DNA of 64,000 nt from Kluyvera sp047971185 (lineage in GTDB: Bacteria; Pseudomonadota; Gammaproteobacteria; Enterobacterales; Enterobacteriaceae), in the NCBI RefSeq assembly GCF_047971185.1, contig NZ_JBKDZH010000003.1, positions 1 through 64,000 of the forward strand. Reading direction: 5' to 3'. Below the pieces are notes generated by a model, which saw nothing but the letters and a program-made list of their open reading frames with translations, did not search any database and was not told the DNA's origin. Both the position numbers and the translations under genes were made by a program. Shown here piece by piece: positions 51,850-60,415 of the stretch (position 1 is its first letter; each line of letters starts with the position of its first letter).

Positions 51850-51871
51850 GTCCCGCGCCGAGGCGCAGGAC
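51850..51871. other. hairpin between nagB and nagA
   Basis: GTCC-GCGC pairs with GCGC-GGAC (51850-51871, one internal mismatch) in the 58-base spacer. It can protect the nagB mRNA segment and so raise nagB over nagA; the role is inference. Confidence 0.45.
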
Positions 51872-51880
51872 GGTAAGACA

Positions 51881-52681
51881 TTACAGACCTTTGATATTTT
51901 CCGCTTCTAATTCAGTAAAATATTTCAGGGTCTTCACCTTCAGCTCCATCGTGGATGGCTCGTCACAAACGATCAGCGATTTCGGATGCAGCTGCAGACA
52001 GGTAATGGTCCACATATGGTTGACGTTGCCTTCTACGGCCTGTTGCAGGGCCAGCGCTTTCGTTGCGCCCTGCACCAGGATCATCACCTCTTCGGCATCC
52101 AGCAGCGTACCGACGCCGACGGTCAGCGCGTATTTTGGCACCAGCGCAACGTCACCGTCGAAGAAGCGGGAGTTTGCCACGCGGGTTTCGTGCGTCAACG
52201 TCTTGATACGGGTACGGGAAGAGAGGGAAGACGCCGGTTCGTTGAAGGCGATATGACCGTCGTTACCGACGCCGCCCATGAACAGGTGAATTTTACCGTA
52301 AGAACGAATTTTTTCTTCATAACGACGGCATTCTGCATCAACATCCGGCGCGTTGCCGTTCAACAGGTTGATGTTTTCTTCCGGAATATCGATATGATCG
52401 AAGAAGTTACGGTGCATGAAGCTGTGGTAGCTTTCCGGATGCTCTTTCGGCAGGCCAACGTATTCGTCCATGTTGAAGGTGACAACATGCTTAAAGCTAA
52501 CCTGGCCCGCTTTATGCATTTCGACTAAGACTTTATAGGTCGCCAGCGGGGTGCCACCGGTTGGCAGGCCGAGGACAAACGGGCGATCTGCGGTAGGTTT
52601 AAACGCGTTGATGCGGTTAACGATATGGCGAGCAGCCCATTTGCCGACTTGTTCAGCGTTAACGAGAGGAATCAGTCTCAT
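51881..52681 (-). CDS. nagB: glucosamine-6-phosphate deaminase
   Basis: A 266-residue isomerase/deaminase, the E. coli length, with FNMDEYVG (general-base Asp72) and GNDGHIAFNEP. It converts GlcN-6-P to fructose-6-P and ammonia and is allosterically activated by GlcNAc-6-P. First gene of nagBACD, divergent from nagE. Confidence 0.98.
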   Translation of the reverse strand: MRLIPLVNAEQVGKWAARHIVNRINAFKPTADRPFVLGLPTGGTPLATYKVLVEMHKAGQVSFKHVVTFNMDEYVGLPKEHPESYHSFMHRNFFDHIDIPEENINLLNGNAPDVDAECRRYEEKIRSYGKIHLFMGGVGNDGHIAFNEPASSLSSRTRIKTLTHETRVANSRFFDGDVALVPKYALTVGVGTLLDAEEVMILVQGATKALALQQAVEGNVNHMWTITCLQLHPKSLIVCDEPSTMELKVKTLKYFTELEAENIKGL

Positions 52682-52777
52682 TCTTCACCTCAAAATTTAA
52701 ATGTAAGAAGTTGGCGGATGGCGTCTCCGTGCACTCTCTAAGCGTAACCTGTTTGCATCGATAGGGAGCAATCCGTT

Positions 52778-52802
52778 TTGATTTTTTGAATGATAAAATA
52801 AG
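52778..52802. promoter_or_regulatory. NagC-like operator near nagB
   Basis: Read leftward this is an AT-rich imperfect palindrome (TTATTTTATCATTCAAAAAA) resembling NagC sites. Its centre is about 95 bases from the stronger site at 52885, close to the helical spacing reported for the E. coli nagE-nagB repression loop. Confidence 0.55.
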
Positions 52803-52846
52803 TTTTCATAGTTAGCCAGTGAAAGGGAGTGGTGAGAACAATATTT

Positions 52847-52862
52847 GGTGACTATAGTCACA
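52847..52862. promoter_or_regulatory. CRP site between nagB and nagE
   Basis: GGTGA-N6-TCACA differs from the CRP consensus TGTGA-N6-TCACA at one position. It lies between the two NagC-like operators, as in E. coli. Confidence 0.8.
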
Positions 52863-52873
52863 AAAAACACGCG

Positions 52874-52896
52874 TTTAATTTGCGATACGAATTAAA
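52874..52896. promoter_or_regulatory. NagC operator near nagE
   Basis: TTTAATT (52874-52880) and AATTAAA (52890-52896) form a perfect seven-base inverted repeat around TGCGATACG, the shape of high-affinity NagC operators. It lies about 125 bases before the nagE start. Confidence 0.78.
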
Positions 52897-53020
52897 TTTT
52901 CACACACTCTGATGTCTCAACAGGTATATATGCAATTTATAAGACATCGCAGTGTCATGCTTTTGCACAATAAAAAAATGGCTTAGATAAGCCGTCTCGG
53001 GGTCTCGTAGGGGGAATAAG

Positions 53021-54970
53021 ATGAATATTTTAGGTTTTTTCCAGCGACTCGGTAGGGCGTTACAGCTCCCTATCGCCGTGCTGCCGGTGGCGGCGCTGTT
53101 GCTGCGATTTGGTCAGCCAGATTTACTGAACGTCGCGTTTATCGCGCAAGCGGGCGGGGCTATCTTCGATAACCTGGCGCTGATCTTCGCGATTGGTGTG
53201 GCGTCCAGCTGGTCGAAAGACAACGCGGGCGCGGCAGCGCTGGCTGGTGCGGTCGGTTACTTTATTTTGACCAAAGCCATGGTCACCATTAACCCAGCCA
53301 TCAATATGGGTGTGCTGGCGGGTATCATTACCGGCCTGGTCGGCGGTGCGACCTATAACCGTTGGGCGGGTATCAAACTGCCTGACTTCCTGAGCTTCTT
53401 CGGCGGCAAACGCTTTGTCCCGATCGCCACCGGCTTCTTCTGCCTGGTGCTGGCTGCTATCTTCGGCTACGTATGGCCGCCGGTGCAGAACGCCATCCAT
53501 GCGGGCGGTGAATGGATCGTCGGCGCGGGCGCGCTGGGTTCCGGTATCTTTGGTTTCATCAACCGTCTGCTGATCCCAACCGGTCTGCATCAGGTGCTGA
53601 ACACCATCGCCTGGTTCCAGATTGGTGAGTTCACCAACGCAGCCGGTGCGGTCTTCCACGGCGACATCAACCGCTTCTATGCGGGTGACGGCACCGCGGG
53701 GATGTTCATGTCCGGCTTCTTCCCGATCATGATGTTCGGTCTGCCGGGTGCGGCGCTGGCGATGTACTTCGCTGCGCCGAAAGCGCGTCGTCCGATGGTC
53801 GGCGGTATGCTGCTGTCCGTTGCGGTCACCGCATTCCTGACCGGCGTCACCGAGCCGCTGGAATTCCTGTTCATGTTCCTGGCGCCGGTACTGTACCTCC
53901 TGCACGCGATTCTGACCGGTGTGAGCCTGTTTATCGCCACGCTGCTGGGTATCCACGCGGGCTTCTCCTTCTCCGCAGGCGCTATCGACTACGTGTTGAT
54001 GTACAGTCTGCCGGCAGCGAGCCAGAACGTCTGGATGCTGGTGGTGATGGGCCTGGTGTTCTTCGTTATCTACTTCGTGCTGTTCAGCGTGGTTATTCGC
54101 ATGTTTAACCTGAAAACGCCGGGCCGCGAAGATAAAGACGACAGCGTCGTGACCGAAGAAGCCAACAGCAATACTGAAGAAGGTCTGGATCAGCTGGCCA
54201 CCAGCTACATCGCGGCCGTCGGTGGTACTGACAACCTGAAAAATATTGATGCCTGTATCACGCGTCTGCGTCTGAGCGTTGCTGACTCCGCGAAGGTTAA
54301 CGACGCCGTCTGCAAACGTCTGGGTGCTTCCGGCGTGGTGAAACTGAACAAACAAACCATCCAGGTTATCGTGGGCGCGAAAGCGGAAGCGATTGGCGAT
54401 GCGATGAAGAAAGTGGTTGCGCGTGGCCCGGTTGCCGCCGCAGCAGCGGAAAGCGCGCCGGCAGCGGCGACCACGGCGGCTAAACCGCAGGCTGTGGCCA
54501 ACGCGGCAACCGTTGAAACGCTGGTTTCACCGATTACCGGTGATGTGGTGGCGCTGGAACAGGTGCCTGACGAAGCGTTCGCCAGCAAAGCGGTAGGCGA
54601 CGGCGTGGCGGTGAAACCGACGGACAAGATCGTGGTTTCTCCGGCGGCGGGCACCATCGTGAAAATCTTCAATACCAACCACGCGTTCTGTCTGGAAACA
54701 GATAAAGGTGCGGAGATCGTTGTCCACATGGGTATCGATACCGTCGCGCTGGAAGGTAAAGGCTTCAGCCGTCTGGTGGAAGAGGGGGCGATCGTTGCAG
54801 CAGGTCAGCCAATCCTGGAAATGGATCTGGACTTCCTGAACGCGAACGCGCGCTCAATGATTAGCCCGGTGGTTTGCAGCAACAGCGATGATTTCGGCGG
54901 CCTGGTCATTAAAGCCGAAGGTCACGTGGTGGCGGGTCAAACGCCGCTGTATGAGATTAAAGGTAAATAA
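53021..54970 (+). CDS. nagE: N-acetylglucosamine-specific PTS EIICBA
   Basis: A 649-residue phosphotransferase with EIIC membrane domain (about 1-360), EIIB (about 390-465, phospho-Cys412 in DACITRL) and EIIA (about 500-649, phospho-His569 in VVHMGID), joined by an Ala-rich linker (about 470-495). It brings in GlcNAc as GlcNAc-6-P, the inducer of NagC. Both phospho-residues have the E. coli numbering. Confidence 0.98.
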   Translation: MNILGFFQRLGRALQLPIAVLPVAALLLRFGQPDLLNVAFIAQAGGAIFDNLALIFAIGVASSWSKDNAGAAALAGAVGYFILTKAMVTINPAINMGVLAGIITGLVGGATYNRWAGIKLPDFLSFFGGKRFVPIATGFFCLVLAAIFGYVWPPVQNAIHAGGEWIVGAGALGSGIFGFINRLLIPTGLHQVLNTIAWFQIGEFTNAAGAVFHGDINRFYAGDGTAGMFMSGFFPIMMFGLPGAALAMYFAAPKARRPMVGGMLLSVAVTAFLTGVTEPLEFLFMFLAPVLYLLHAILTGVSLFIATLLGIHAGFSFSAGAIDYVLMYSLPAASQNVWMLVVMGLVFFVIYFVLFSVVIRMFNLKTPGREDKDDSVVTEEANSNTEEGLDQLATSYIAAVGGTDNLKNIDACITRLRLSVADSAKVNDAVCKRLGASGVVKLNKQTIQVIVGAKAEAIGDAMKKVVARGPVAAAAAESAPAAATTAAKPQAVANAATVETLVSPITGDVVALEQVPDEAFASKAVGDGVAVKPTDKIVVSPAAGTIVKIFNTNHAFCLETDKGAEIVVHMGIDTVALEGKGFSRLVEEGAIVAAGQPILEMDLDFLNANARSMISPVVCSNSDDFGGLVIKAEGHVVAGQTPLYEIKGK

Positions 54971-55000
54971 TCGCTCCTGAGTAAAGTGGATTAATGCCTT

Positions 55001-55034
55001 AAGCGGCGGGGGAATTCCTCCGCCGCTTTTTTTT
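55001..55034 (+). terminator. nagE terminator
   Basis: AGCGGCGG (55002-55009) pairs with CCGCCGCT (55020-55027), with further pairing inside, followed by a T8 run. Confidence 0.92.
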
Positions 55035-55153
55035 GCCGCAAATTCCCGCTATTCATCGGCGCAACGCCTTTTTGTGCAACTAATAGTTGTCTCCGGGCGC
55101 GGCTTATAAGATCATATGCCGTTATACGTTGTTTACGCTTTGAGGAATCCACG

Positions 55154-56812
55154 ATGAGTGAGGCTGAAGCCCGCCCGACAAACTTTATTCGTCAGATCAT
55201 CGATGAAGATCTGGCAACCGGTAAGCACAATACGGTGCATACGCGTTTTCCGCCAGAGCCGAATGGCTATCTGCATATCGGTCACGCGAAATCTATCTGC
55301 CTGAACTTTGGCATCGCGAAAGACTATCAGGGCCAATGCAACCTGCGCTTCGATGACACCAACCCGGTGAAAGAAGATATCGAATACGTAGAGTCAATCA
55401 AAAACGATGTCGAGTGGTTAGGTTTTCACTGGTCTGGCAACGTTCGCTACTCCTCGGATTATTTCGATCAGCTGCACGCCTACGCGGTAGAACTGATCAA
55501 CAAGGGGCTGGCCTACGTTGATGAACTGACGCCGGAGCAAATCCGTGAATATCGCGGCTCGCTGACCGCGCCGGGCAAAAACAGCCCGTACCGCGATCGC
55601 AGCGTGGAAGAGAACCTGGCGCTGTTCGAAAAAATGCGTACCGGCGGCTTTGCGGAAGGTACCGCCTGCCTGCGCGCTAAAATCGACATGGCGTCGCCGT
55701 TTATCGTGATGCGCGATCCGGTGCTGTACCGCATTAAATTTGCCGATCACCACCAGACCGGCACCAAGTGGTGCATCTACCCGATGTACGACTTTACCCA
55801 CTGCATCAGCGATGCGCTGGAAGGCATTACCCACTCGCTGTGTACGCTGGAATTCCAGGACAACCGTCGCCTGTACGACTGGGTGCTGGACAACATCACC
55901 ATCCCGGTTCACCCGCGTCAGTACGAATTCTCGCGCCTGAATCTGGAATACACCGTGATGTCCAAGCGCAAGCTGAACCAGCTGGTGATGGAAAAACACG
56001 TAGAAGGCTGGGACGACCCGCGTATGCCGACCATCTCCGGTCTGCGTCGTCGTGGCTACACCGCGGCGTCTATCCGCGAGTTCTGCAAACGCATCGGCGT
56101 GACCAAGCAGGACAACACCATTGAGATGGCGTCGCTCGAGTCCTGCATTCGTGAAGATCTCAACGAAAACGCGCCGCGCGCGATGGCGGTTATCGATCCG
56201 GTGAAGCTGGTTATCGAAAACTACCCGCAGGGCGAGAGCGAAATGGTGTCGATGCCTAACCATCCGAATAAGCCGGAAATGGGCAGCCGTGAGGTGCCGT
56301 TCAGCGCTGAAATCTGGATCGATCGCGCAGACTTCCGTGAAGAGGCGAACAAGCAGTACAAGCGTCTGGTGATGGGTAAAGAAGTGCGTCTGCGTAACGC
56401 CTATGTGGTGAAAGCAGAGCGCGTGGAGAAAGATGCTGAAGGCAATATCACCACCATCTTCTGCACCTACGATGCGGAAACGCTGAGCAAAGATCCGGCC
56501 GATGGCCGCAAAGTGAAGGGCGTGATCCACTGGGTTAGCGCCGCGCACGCGCTGCCGGTAGAGATTCGCCTGTACGATCGTCTGTTCAGCGTGCCGAACC
56601 CGGGCGCCGCAGAAGACTTCCTGGCGGTGATGAACCCTGAGTCACTGGTTATCAAGCAGGGCTATGCTGAGCCGTCTCTGCAGGCCGCTGAGGCCGGTAA
56701 AGCGTACCAGTTCGAGCGTGAGGGTTACTTCTGCCTCGACAGCCGCTATACCACCGCGGATAAGCTGGTCTTCAACCGTACCGTTGGTTTACGCGATACC
56801 TGGGCTGGCTAA
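55154..56812 (+). CDS. glnS: glutaminyl-tRNA synthetase
   Basis: A 552-residue class I synthetase (E. coli 554) with HIGH in PPEPNGYLHIGHAKS and the KMSKS equivalent VMSKRKLN. It charges the tRNA-Gln genes found in this window (four intact copies). Own transcription unit with terminators on both sides. Confidence 0.98.
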   Translation: MSEAEARPTNFIRQIIDEDLATGKHNTVHTRFPPEPNGYLHIGHAKSICLNFGIAKDYQGQCNLRFDDTNPVKEDIEYVESIKNDVEWLGFHWSGNVRYSSDYFDQLHAYAVELINKGLAYVDELTPEQIREYRGSLTAPGKNSPYRDRSVEENLALFEKMRTGGFAEGTACLRAKIDMASPFIVMRDPVLYRIKFADHHQTGTKWCIYPMYDFTHCISDALEGITHSLCTLEFQDNRRLYDWVLDNITIPVHPRQYEFSRLNLEYTVMSKRKLNQLVMEKHVEGWDDPRMPTISGLRRRGYTAASIREFCKRIGVTKQDNTIEMASLESCIREDLNENAPRAMAVIDPVKLVIENYPQGESEMVSMPNHPNKPEMGSREVPFSAEIWIDRADFREEANKQYKRLVMGKEVRLRNAYVVKAERVEKDAEGNITTIFCTYDAETLSKDPADGRKVKGVIHWVSAAHALPVEIRLYDRLFSVPNPGAAEDFLAVMNPESLVIKQGYAEPSLQAAEAGKAYQFEREGYFCLDSRYTTADKLVFNRTVGLRDTWAG

Positions 56813-56826
56813 TCAGATCTATCTTC

Positions 56827-56854
56827 AAAACGCCGCTTTTGCGGCGTTTTTTTT
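56827..56854 (+). terminator. glnS terminator
   Basis: AAAACGCCGC (56827-56836), TTTT loop, GCGGCGTTTT (56841-56850), then TTTT. Confidence 0.93.
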
Positions 56855-56964
56855 ATCCGCCATCCGCGCTAGTTTCGCGTAGCGAATTAATACGAATTTC
56901 CTGCCGCTAAGATTTTTTCTTTTTGTCACACTCTGCGTTACAAATCCGATGTGTAAACGGTCTC

Positions 56965-57014
56965 ATTAACATTTCATTCAAGCCCCGCAAGGGCTGGAAC
57001 GGCAAAATGTTAAT
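56965..57014. repeat. nested inverted repeat between glnS and chiP
   Basis: ATTAACATTT (56965-56974) is complementary to AAATGTTAAT (57005-57014), and inside it AGCCC (56981-56985) pairs with GGGCT (56991-56995). The whole could fold as a 50-base hairpin or bind a dimeric regulator. About 210 bases upstream of chiP. Confidence 0.6.
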
Positions 57015-57204
57015 AACGCATTGCGTTACACATTGAAACCAAATATGTGCGCTTTGTCATAATCCTGCACTCTTGTTGCGGAAAAGGATTGATAATTCGC
57101 GTCGCGAAAAATAGTCTATCAGTGTACTGAAGCACCTTTTTCCAGAAGTTCATTTTTTTAGCGTTTTATTTTTTTGCTTCTGCTTTGCAGCGGCATTTTT
57201 AAAA

Positions 57205-57215
57205 GTCAAAGAGGA
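57205..57215 (+). promoter_or_regulatory. ChiX small-RNA target site at the chiP ribosome-binding site
   Basis: GTCAAAGAGGA is fully complementary to the ChiX seed TCCTCTTTGAC as I remember it. It covers the AGAGGA Shine-Dalgarno eight bases before the ATG, so pairing would block translation, as established for chiP in Salmonella and E. coli. Confidence 0.75.
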
Positions 57216-57222
57216 TATAACT

Positions 57223-58629
57223 ATGCGTACGTTTAGTGGCAAACGTAGTACGCTGGCGCTGGCTATCGCCGGTGTGACAGCAATGTCAGGCTTTGTAATG
57301 ACCCCGGAAGCGAAGGCAGAAGGGTTCATTGATGATTCAACGTTAACCGGCGGTATCTATTACTGGCAGCGTGAGCGTGACCGTAAAGATGTTACCGATC
57401 ACGACAAATATAAAACCAACCTTTCTCACTCCACCTGGAACGCCAACCTCGACTTCCAGTCCGGCTATGCGGCTGATATGTTCGGTATTGATATTGCGGC
57501 GTTTACCGCGATTGAAATGGCGGAAAGCAGCGAAAGCGGCCACCCGAACGAAATTGCCTTCTCGTCAAAAAATAAAGGCTACAGCGAAGACTACAGCGGT
57601 GATAAGAGTGGTATCAGCCTGTATAAAGCGGCCGCTAAATTCAAGCTCGGCCCAACCTGGGCGCGTGCCGGTTACATTCAGCCAACCGGGCAAACCCTGC
57701 TGGCGCCGCACTGGAGCTTTATGCCGGGTACCTATCAGGGTGCTGAAGCCGGGGCCAACTTTGACTACGGCGATAACGGCGCGCTGAGCTTCTCTTACAT
57801 GTGGACAAACAACTATAAAGCGCCGTGGCATCTGGAGATGGATAACTTCTATCAAAACGACCAGAAGACCAAAGTCGATTACCTGCACTCCGTCGGTGCG
57901 AAATATGATTTTAAAAATGACCTGGTGCTGGAAGCAGCATTCGGTCAGGCGGAAGGCTATATCGATCAGTACTTCGCCAAAGCCAGCTACAAGTTTGATA
58001 TCCCTGGCGGCCCGCTGACCACCAGCTACCAGTTCTACGGTACCCGCGATAAAGTCAGCGATGGCGGCGTGAACGATATTTACGACGGCACCGCGTGGCT
58101 GCAGGCATTGACCTTCGGTTACAAGCTGAATGAAGTGTTCGACTTCCGTCTGGAAGGAACATGGGTTAAGGCCGATGGTCAGCAGGGCTACTTCCTGCAG
58201 CGTATGACCCCAACCTACGCATCGTCCAACGGTCGTCTGGATATCTGGTGGGATAACCGCTCTGACTTCAACGCCAACGGCGAAAAAGCGGTGTTCTTCG
58301 GCGGTATGTATGACCTGAAGAACTGGAATCTTCCGGGCTGGGCAGTGGGCGCGTCTTACGTTTACGCATGGGATGCGAAGCCTGCCACCTGGCAGATGAA
58401 CCCGGATGCCTACTACAACAAAAACAACACCATCAGAGAATCTGCATACAGCCTCGACGCGATGTACACCGTACAGGAAGGCCGTGCGAAGGGTACCCTC
58501 TTCAAACTGCACTTCACTCAGTACGACAACCACTCCGATATCCCAAGCTGGGGCGGTGGTTACGGCAACATCTTCCAGGATGAGCGTGACGTGAAATTCA
58601 TGGTTATCGCACCGTTCACCATTTTCTGA
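57223..58629 (+). CDS. chiP: chitoporin ChiP, OprD-family porin
   Basis: A 468-residue outer-membrane porin with a signal peptide ending AKA-EG at about residue 32 and a C-terminal phenylalanine (FTIF). It is the chito-oligosaccharide channel formerly YbfM. ChiX represses it until chitobiose-operon mRNA decoys the small RNA. GlcNAc products feed the adjacent nag genes. chiQ follows after 50 bases. Confidence 0.96.
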   Translation: MRTFSGKRSTLALAIAGVTAMSGFVMTPEAKAEGFIDDSTLTGGIYYWQRERDRKDVTDHDKYKTNLSHSTWNANLDFQSGYAADMFGIDIAAFTAIEMAESSESGHPNEIAFSSKNKGYSEDYSGDKSGISLYKAAAKFKLGPTWARAGYIQPTGQTLLAPHWSFMPGTYQGAEAGANFDYGDNGALSFSYMWTNNYKAPWHLEMDNFYQNDQKTKVDYLHSVGAKYDFKNDLVLEAAFGQAEGYIDQYFAKASYKFDIPGGPLTTSYQFYGTRDKVSDGGVNDIYDGTAWLQALTFGYKLNEVFDFRLEGTWVKADGQQGYFLQRMTPTYASSNGRLDIWWDNRSDFNANGEKAVFFGGMYDLKNWNLPGWAVGASYVYAWDAKPATWQMNPDAYYNKNNTIRESAYSLDAMYTVQEGRAKGTLFKLHFTQYDNHSDIPSWGGGYGNIFQDERDVKFMVIAPFTIF

Positions 58630-58637
58630 TGCATGAT

Positions 58638-58661
58638 GCGGCAGGGGGAAGCCTCTGCCGC
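58638..58661 (+). other. hairpin between chiP and chiQ
   Basis: GCGGCAG (58638-58644) pairs with CTGCCGC (58655-58661), with AGG/CCT extending the stem inward. No T-run. It lies nine bases past the chiP stop and probably protects the chiP mRNA end. Confidence 0.6.
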
Positions 58662-58679
58662 CGCGAAGAGGCTCATCGT

Positions 58680-59012
58680 ATGAAAAAACTAATTATTGTG
58701 GCCCTGATGGCCGCTGGGCTTACCGCTTGCGCTCAGCCATCCGCGCCGAAAGAAGACAGTAAGCTGAAGGATGCCTACAGCGCGTGCATCAATACCGCGG
58801 AAGGGAATCCAGACAAAATCCAGGCCTGCCAGAGCGTGCTGAACGTGCTGAAGCAAGAGAAACAGCATGAACAGTTCGCCAACCAGGAAAGCGTACGCGT
58901 GCTGGACTACCAGCAGTGTATTCAGGCAACCCGTACCGGTAACGACCAGGCGGTAAAAGCCAAATGCGATAAGATGTGGCAGGAAATTCGCAGTAATAAC
59001 GCCACGAAATAA
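58680..59012 (+). CDS. chiQ: lipoprotein ChiQ
   Basis: A 110-residue lipoprotein (formerly YbfN) with lipobox LTAC and lipidated Cys17, followed by four further cysteines that could form two disulfides in the periplasm. Co-transcribed with chiP; its role in chitosugar uptake is not defined. The start at 58680 follows AAGAGG; a frame from 58629 lacks a signal peptide at its start. Confidence 0.93.
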   Translation: MKKLIIVALMAAGLTACAQPSAPKEDSKLKDAYSACINTAEGNPDKIQACQSVLNVLKQEKQHEQFANQESVRVLDYQQCIQATRTGNDQAVKAKCDKMWQEIRSNNATK

Positions 59013-59028
59013 CGATTGTTACGATAAC

Positions 59029-59060
59029 CCAACGGGCGGAGCATGTTCTCCGCCCGTTGG
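59029..59060. terminator. hairpin between convergent chiQ and tcuC
   Basis: CCAACGGGCGGAG (59029-59041) pairs perfectly with CTCCGCCCGTTGG (59048-59060) around a six-base loop. T-runs are weak on both sides but the 13-bp stem is very stable. Confidence 0.75.
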
Positions 59061-59064
59061 CGTT

Positions 59065-60360
59065 TCAGAGCTGGTTCTCTGCAGGCTGGTAATTGCGGCT
59101 CAGGCGGACAAACAGCATCGCGGTAGCGGCCAGTCCGCAAAGTGCAGCGCACATCAGCCACCATCCTGGCGAGCTTTTATCGCCGGTTATCTCAATCAGT
59201 GCGGTTGAAATGGCGGGCGTCAGACCACCAAAAATAGCGGTGGCGAGGCTGAAGGCGAGTGAGAATCCAACGGTACGCACATAGACCGGCATCACCTCGG
59301 TGAGCGCCGCAACCATGGCACCGTTATACATGCCAAAGAAGAACGAAAACCACAGCAGGACTACCGTCATCCGGGTGAAATCCGGCGCGGCGGTCAGCCA
59401 GTGCATGGCCGGCCAGGTGGTAACCAGCGCCAGCAGCGTAATGCCCATCAGTACCGGTCGGCGGCCAATGCGATCGGAAATCGCGCCGCCAATCGGCAAC
59501 CAGATAAAGTTAGAAATGCCGACCAGCATGGTGACAATCAGGCTATCACGTGCGCTCAGGTTCAGCACCGCTCGGCCATAGGTTGGGGTATAGACGGTAA
59601 TAAAGTAGAAGGTCGTGGTGGTCATCGCGACCAGCAGTGTTCCGGCGGTAATAATGCGCCAGTTTTTCACTATGGTGGTAAAGATTTCACGGGTGTCGGG
59701 GCGGTGCTTGCGCTGCAAGAAGGCTTCCGTTTCCTGCAGCGAGCGACGTAAAACAAAAATCAGCGGGATGATCATGCAGCCGATAAAGAACGGAATGCGC
59801 CAGCCCCATTCGGCGATGTTGTCATGTCCCAGCGTGAGGTTCAGGCCGTAACCAATCATCGCGGCGGCGACGATCGCCACCTGTTGGCTGGCTGATTGCC
59901 AGCTGGTGTAGAACCCTTTATTGCCGGGCGTGGCAATCTCGGAAAGATAGACTGAAACTCCGCCCAGCTCGACGCCAGCAGAAAATCCCTGTAGCAGCCG
60001 TCCCAGCAGCACCAGCGCCGGGGCGAGCAGGCCAATACTCTGATAACCGGGAACCAGAGCAATCAACAGCGTGCCACAGCCCATAATCGCCAGCGTCACC
60101 ATCAGCCCCTTGCGGCGGCCGATTCGGTCGATGTAGGCACCGAGCACAATGGCCCCGATAGGACGCATCAAAAAACCAGAACCAAAAACGGCAAAGGTGA
60201 GCATCAGCGATGCGAACTCACTCTCGGCGGGGAAGAACGTCTTTGCGATATAGGTGGCGTAAAATCCAAACAGGAAAAAATCAAATTGTTCGAGGAAGTT
60301 ACCGCTGGTCACCCGCAGTATTGCGCCAAAGGTGCCAGCGCGGGATGGTTGTTGGGCCAT
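59065..60360 (-). CDS. tcuC: tricarballylate/citrate-proton symporter TcuC
   Basis: A 431-residue MFS transporter of the metabolite:H+ symporter family with 12 hydrophobic segments and the loop motifs GAYIDRIGRRKGL and GAISDRIGRRPVL. It is nearly the enteric CitA/TcuC protein in sequence from memory. It takes up tricarballylate and can carry citrate. Last gene of tcuRABC. Confidence 0.94.
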   Translation of the reverse strand: MAQQPSRAGTFGAILRVTSGNFLEQFDFFLFGFYATYIAKTFFPAESEFASLMLTFAVFGSGFLMRPIGAIVLGAYIDRIGRRKGLMVTLAIMGCGTLLIALVPGYQSIGLLAPALVLLGRLLQGFSAGVELGGVSVYLSEIATPGNKGFYTSWQSASQQVAIVAAAMIGYGLNLTLGHDNIAEWGWRIPFFIGCMIIPLIFVLRRSLQETEAFLQRKHRPDTREIFTTIVKNWRIITAGTLLVAMTTTTFYFITVYTPTYGRAVLNLSARDSLIVTMLVGISNFIWLPIGGAISDRIGRRPVLMGITLLALVTTWPAMHWLTAAPDFTRMTVVLLWFSFFFGMYNGAMVAALTEVMPVYVRTVGFSLAFSLATAIFGGLTPAISTALIEITGDKSSPGWWLMCAALCGLAATAMLFVRLSRNYQPAENQL

Positions 60361-60415
60361 GAGGTTTGCTCTCCATTGTCTTTATCTTGTTTTTATAGAG
60401 GTAAGAGTGTGGGGG

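Larger units (their letters stand above)
56855..57222. other. intergenic leader region upstream of chiP
   Basis: 368 bases without a gene. It contains the nested inverted repeat listed next, AT-rich promoter sequence (57100-57190) and the ChiX-complementary site at the ribosome-binding site. Confidence 0.6.

Noticed and set aside
53123..54355. 410-codon open frame opposite nagE
   Set aside because: Low-complexity His/Gln/Arg/Asp composition, no ribosome site, fully inside a conserved gene.
55418..56548. 376-codon open frame opposite glnS
   Set aside because: Antisense shadow of a highly biased gene; no conserved motif.
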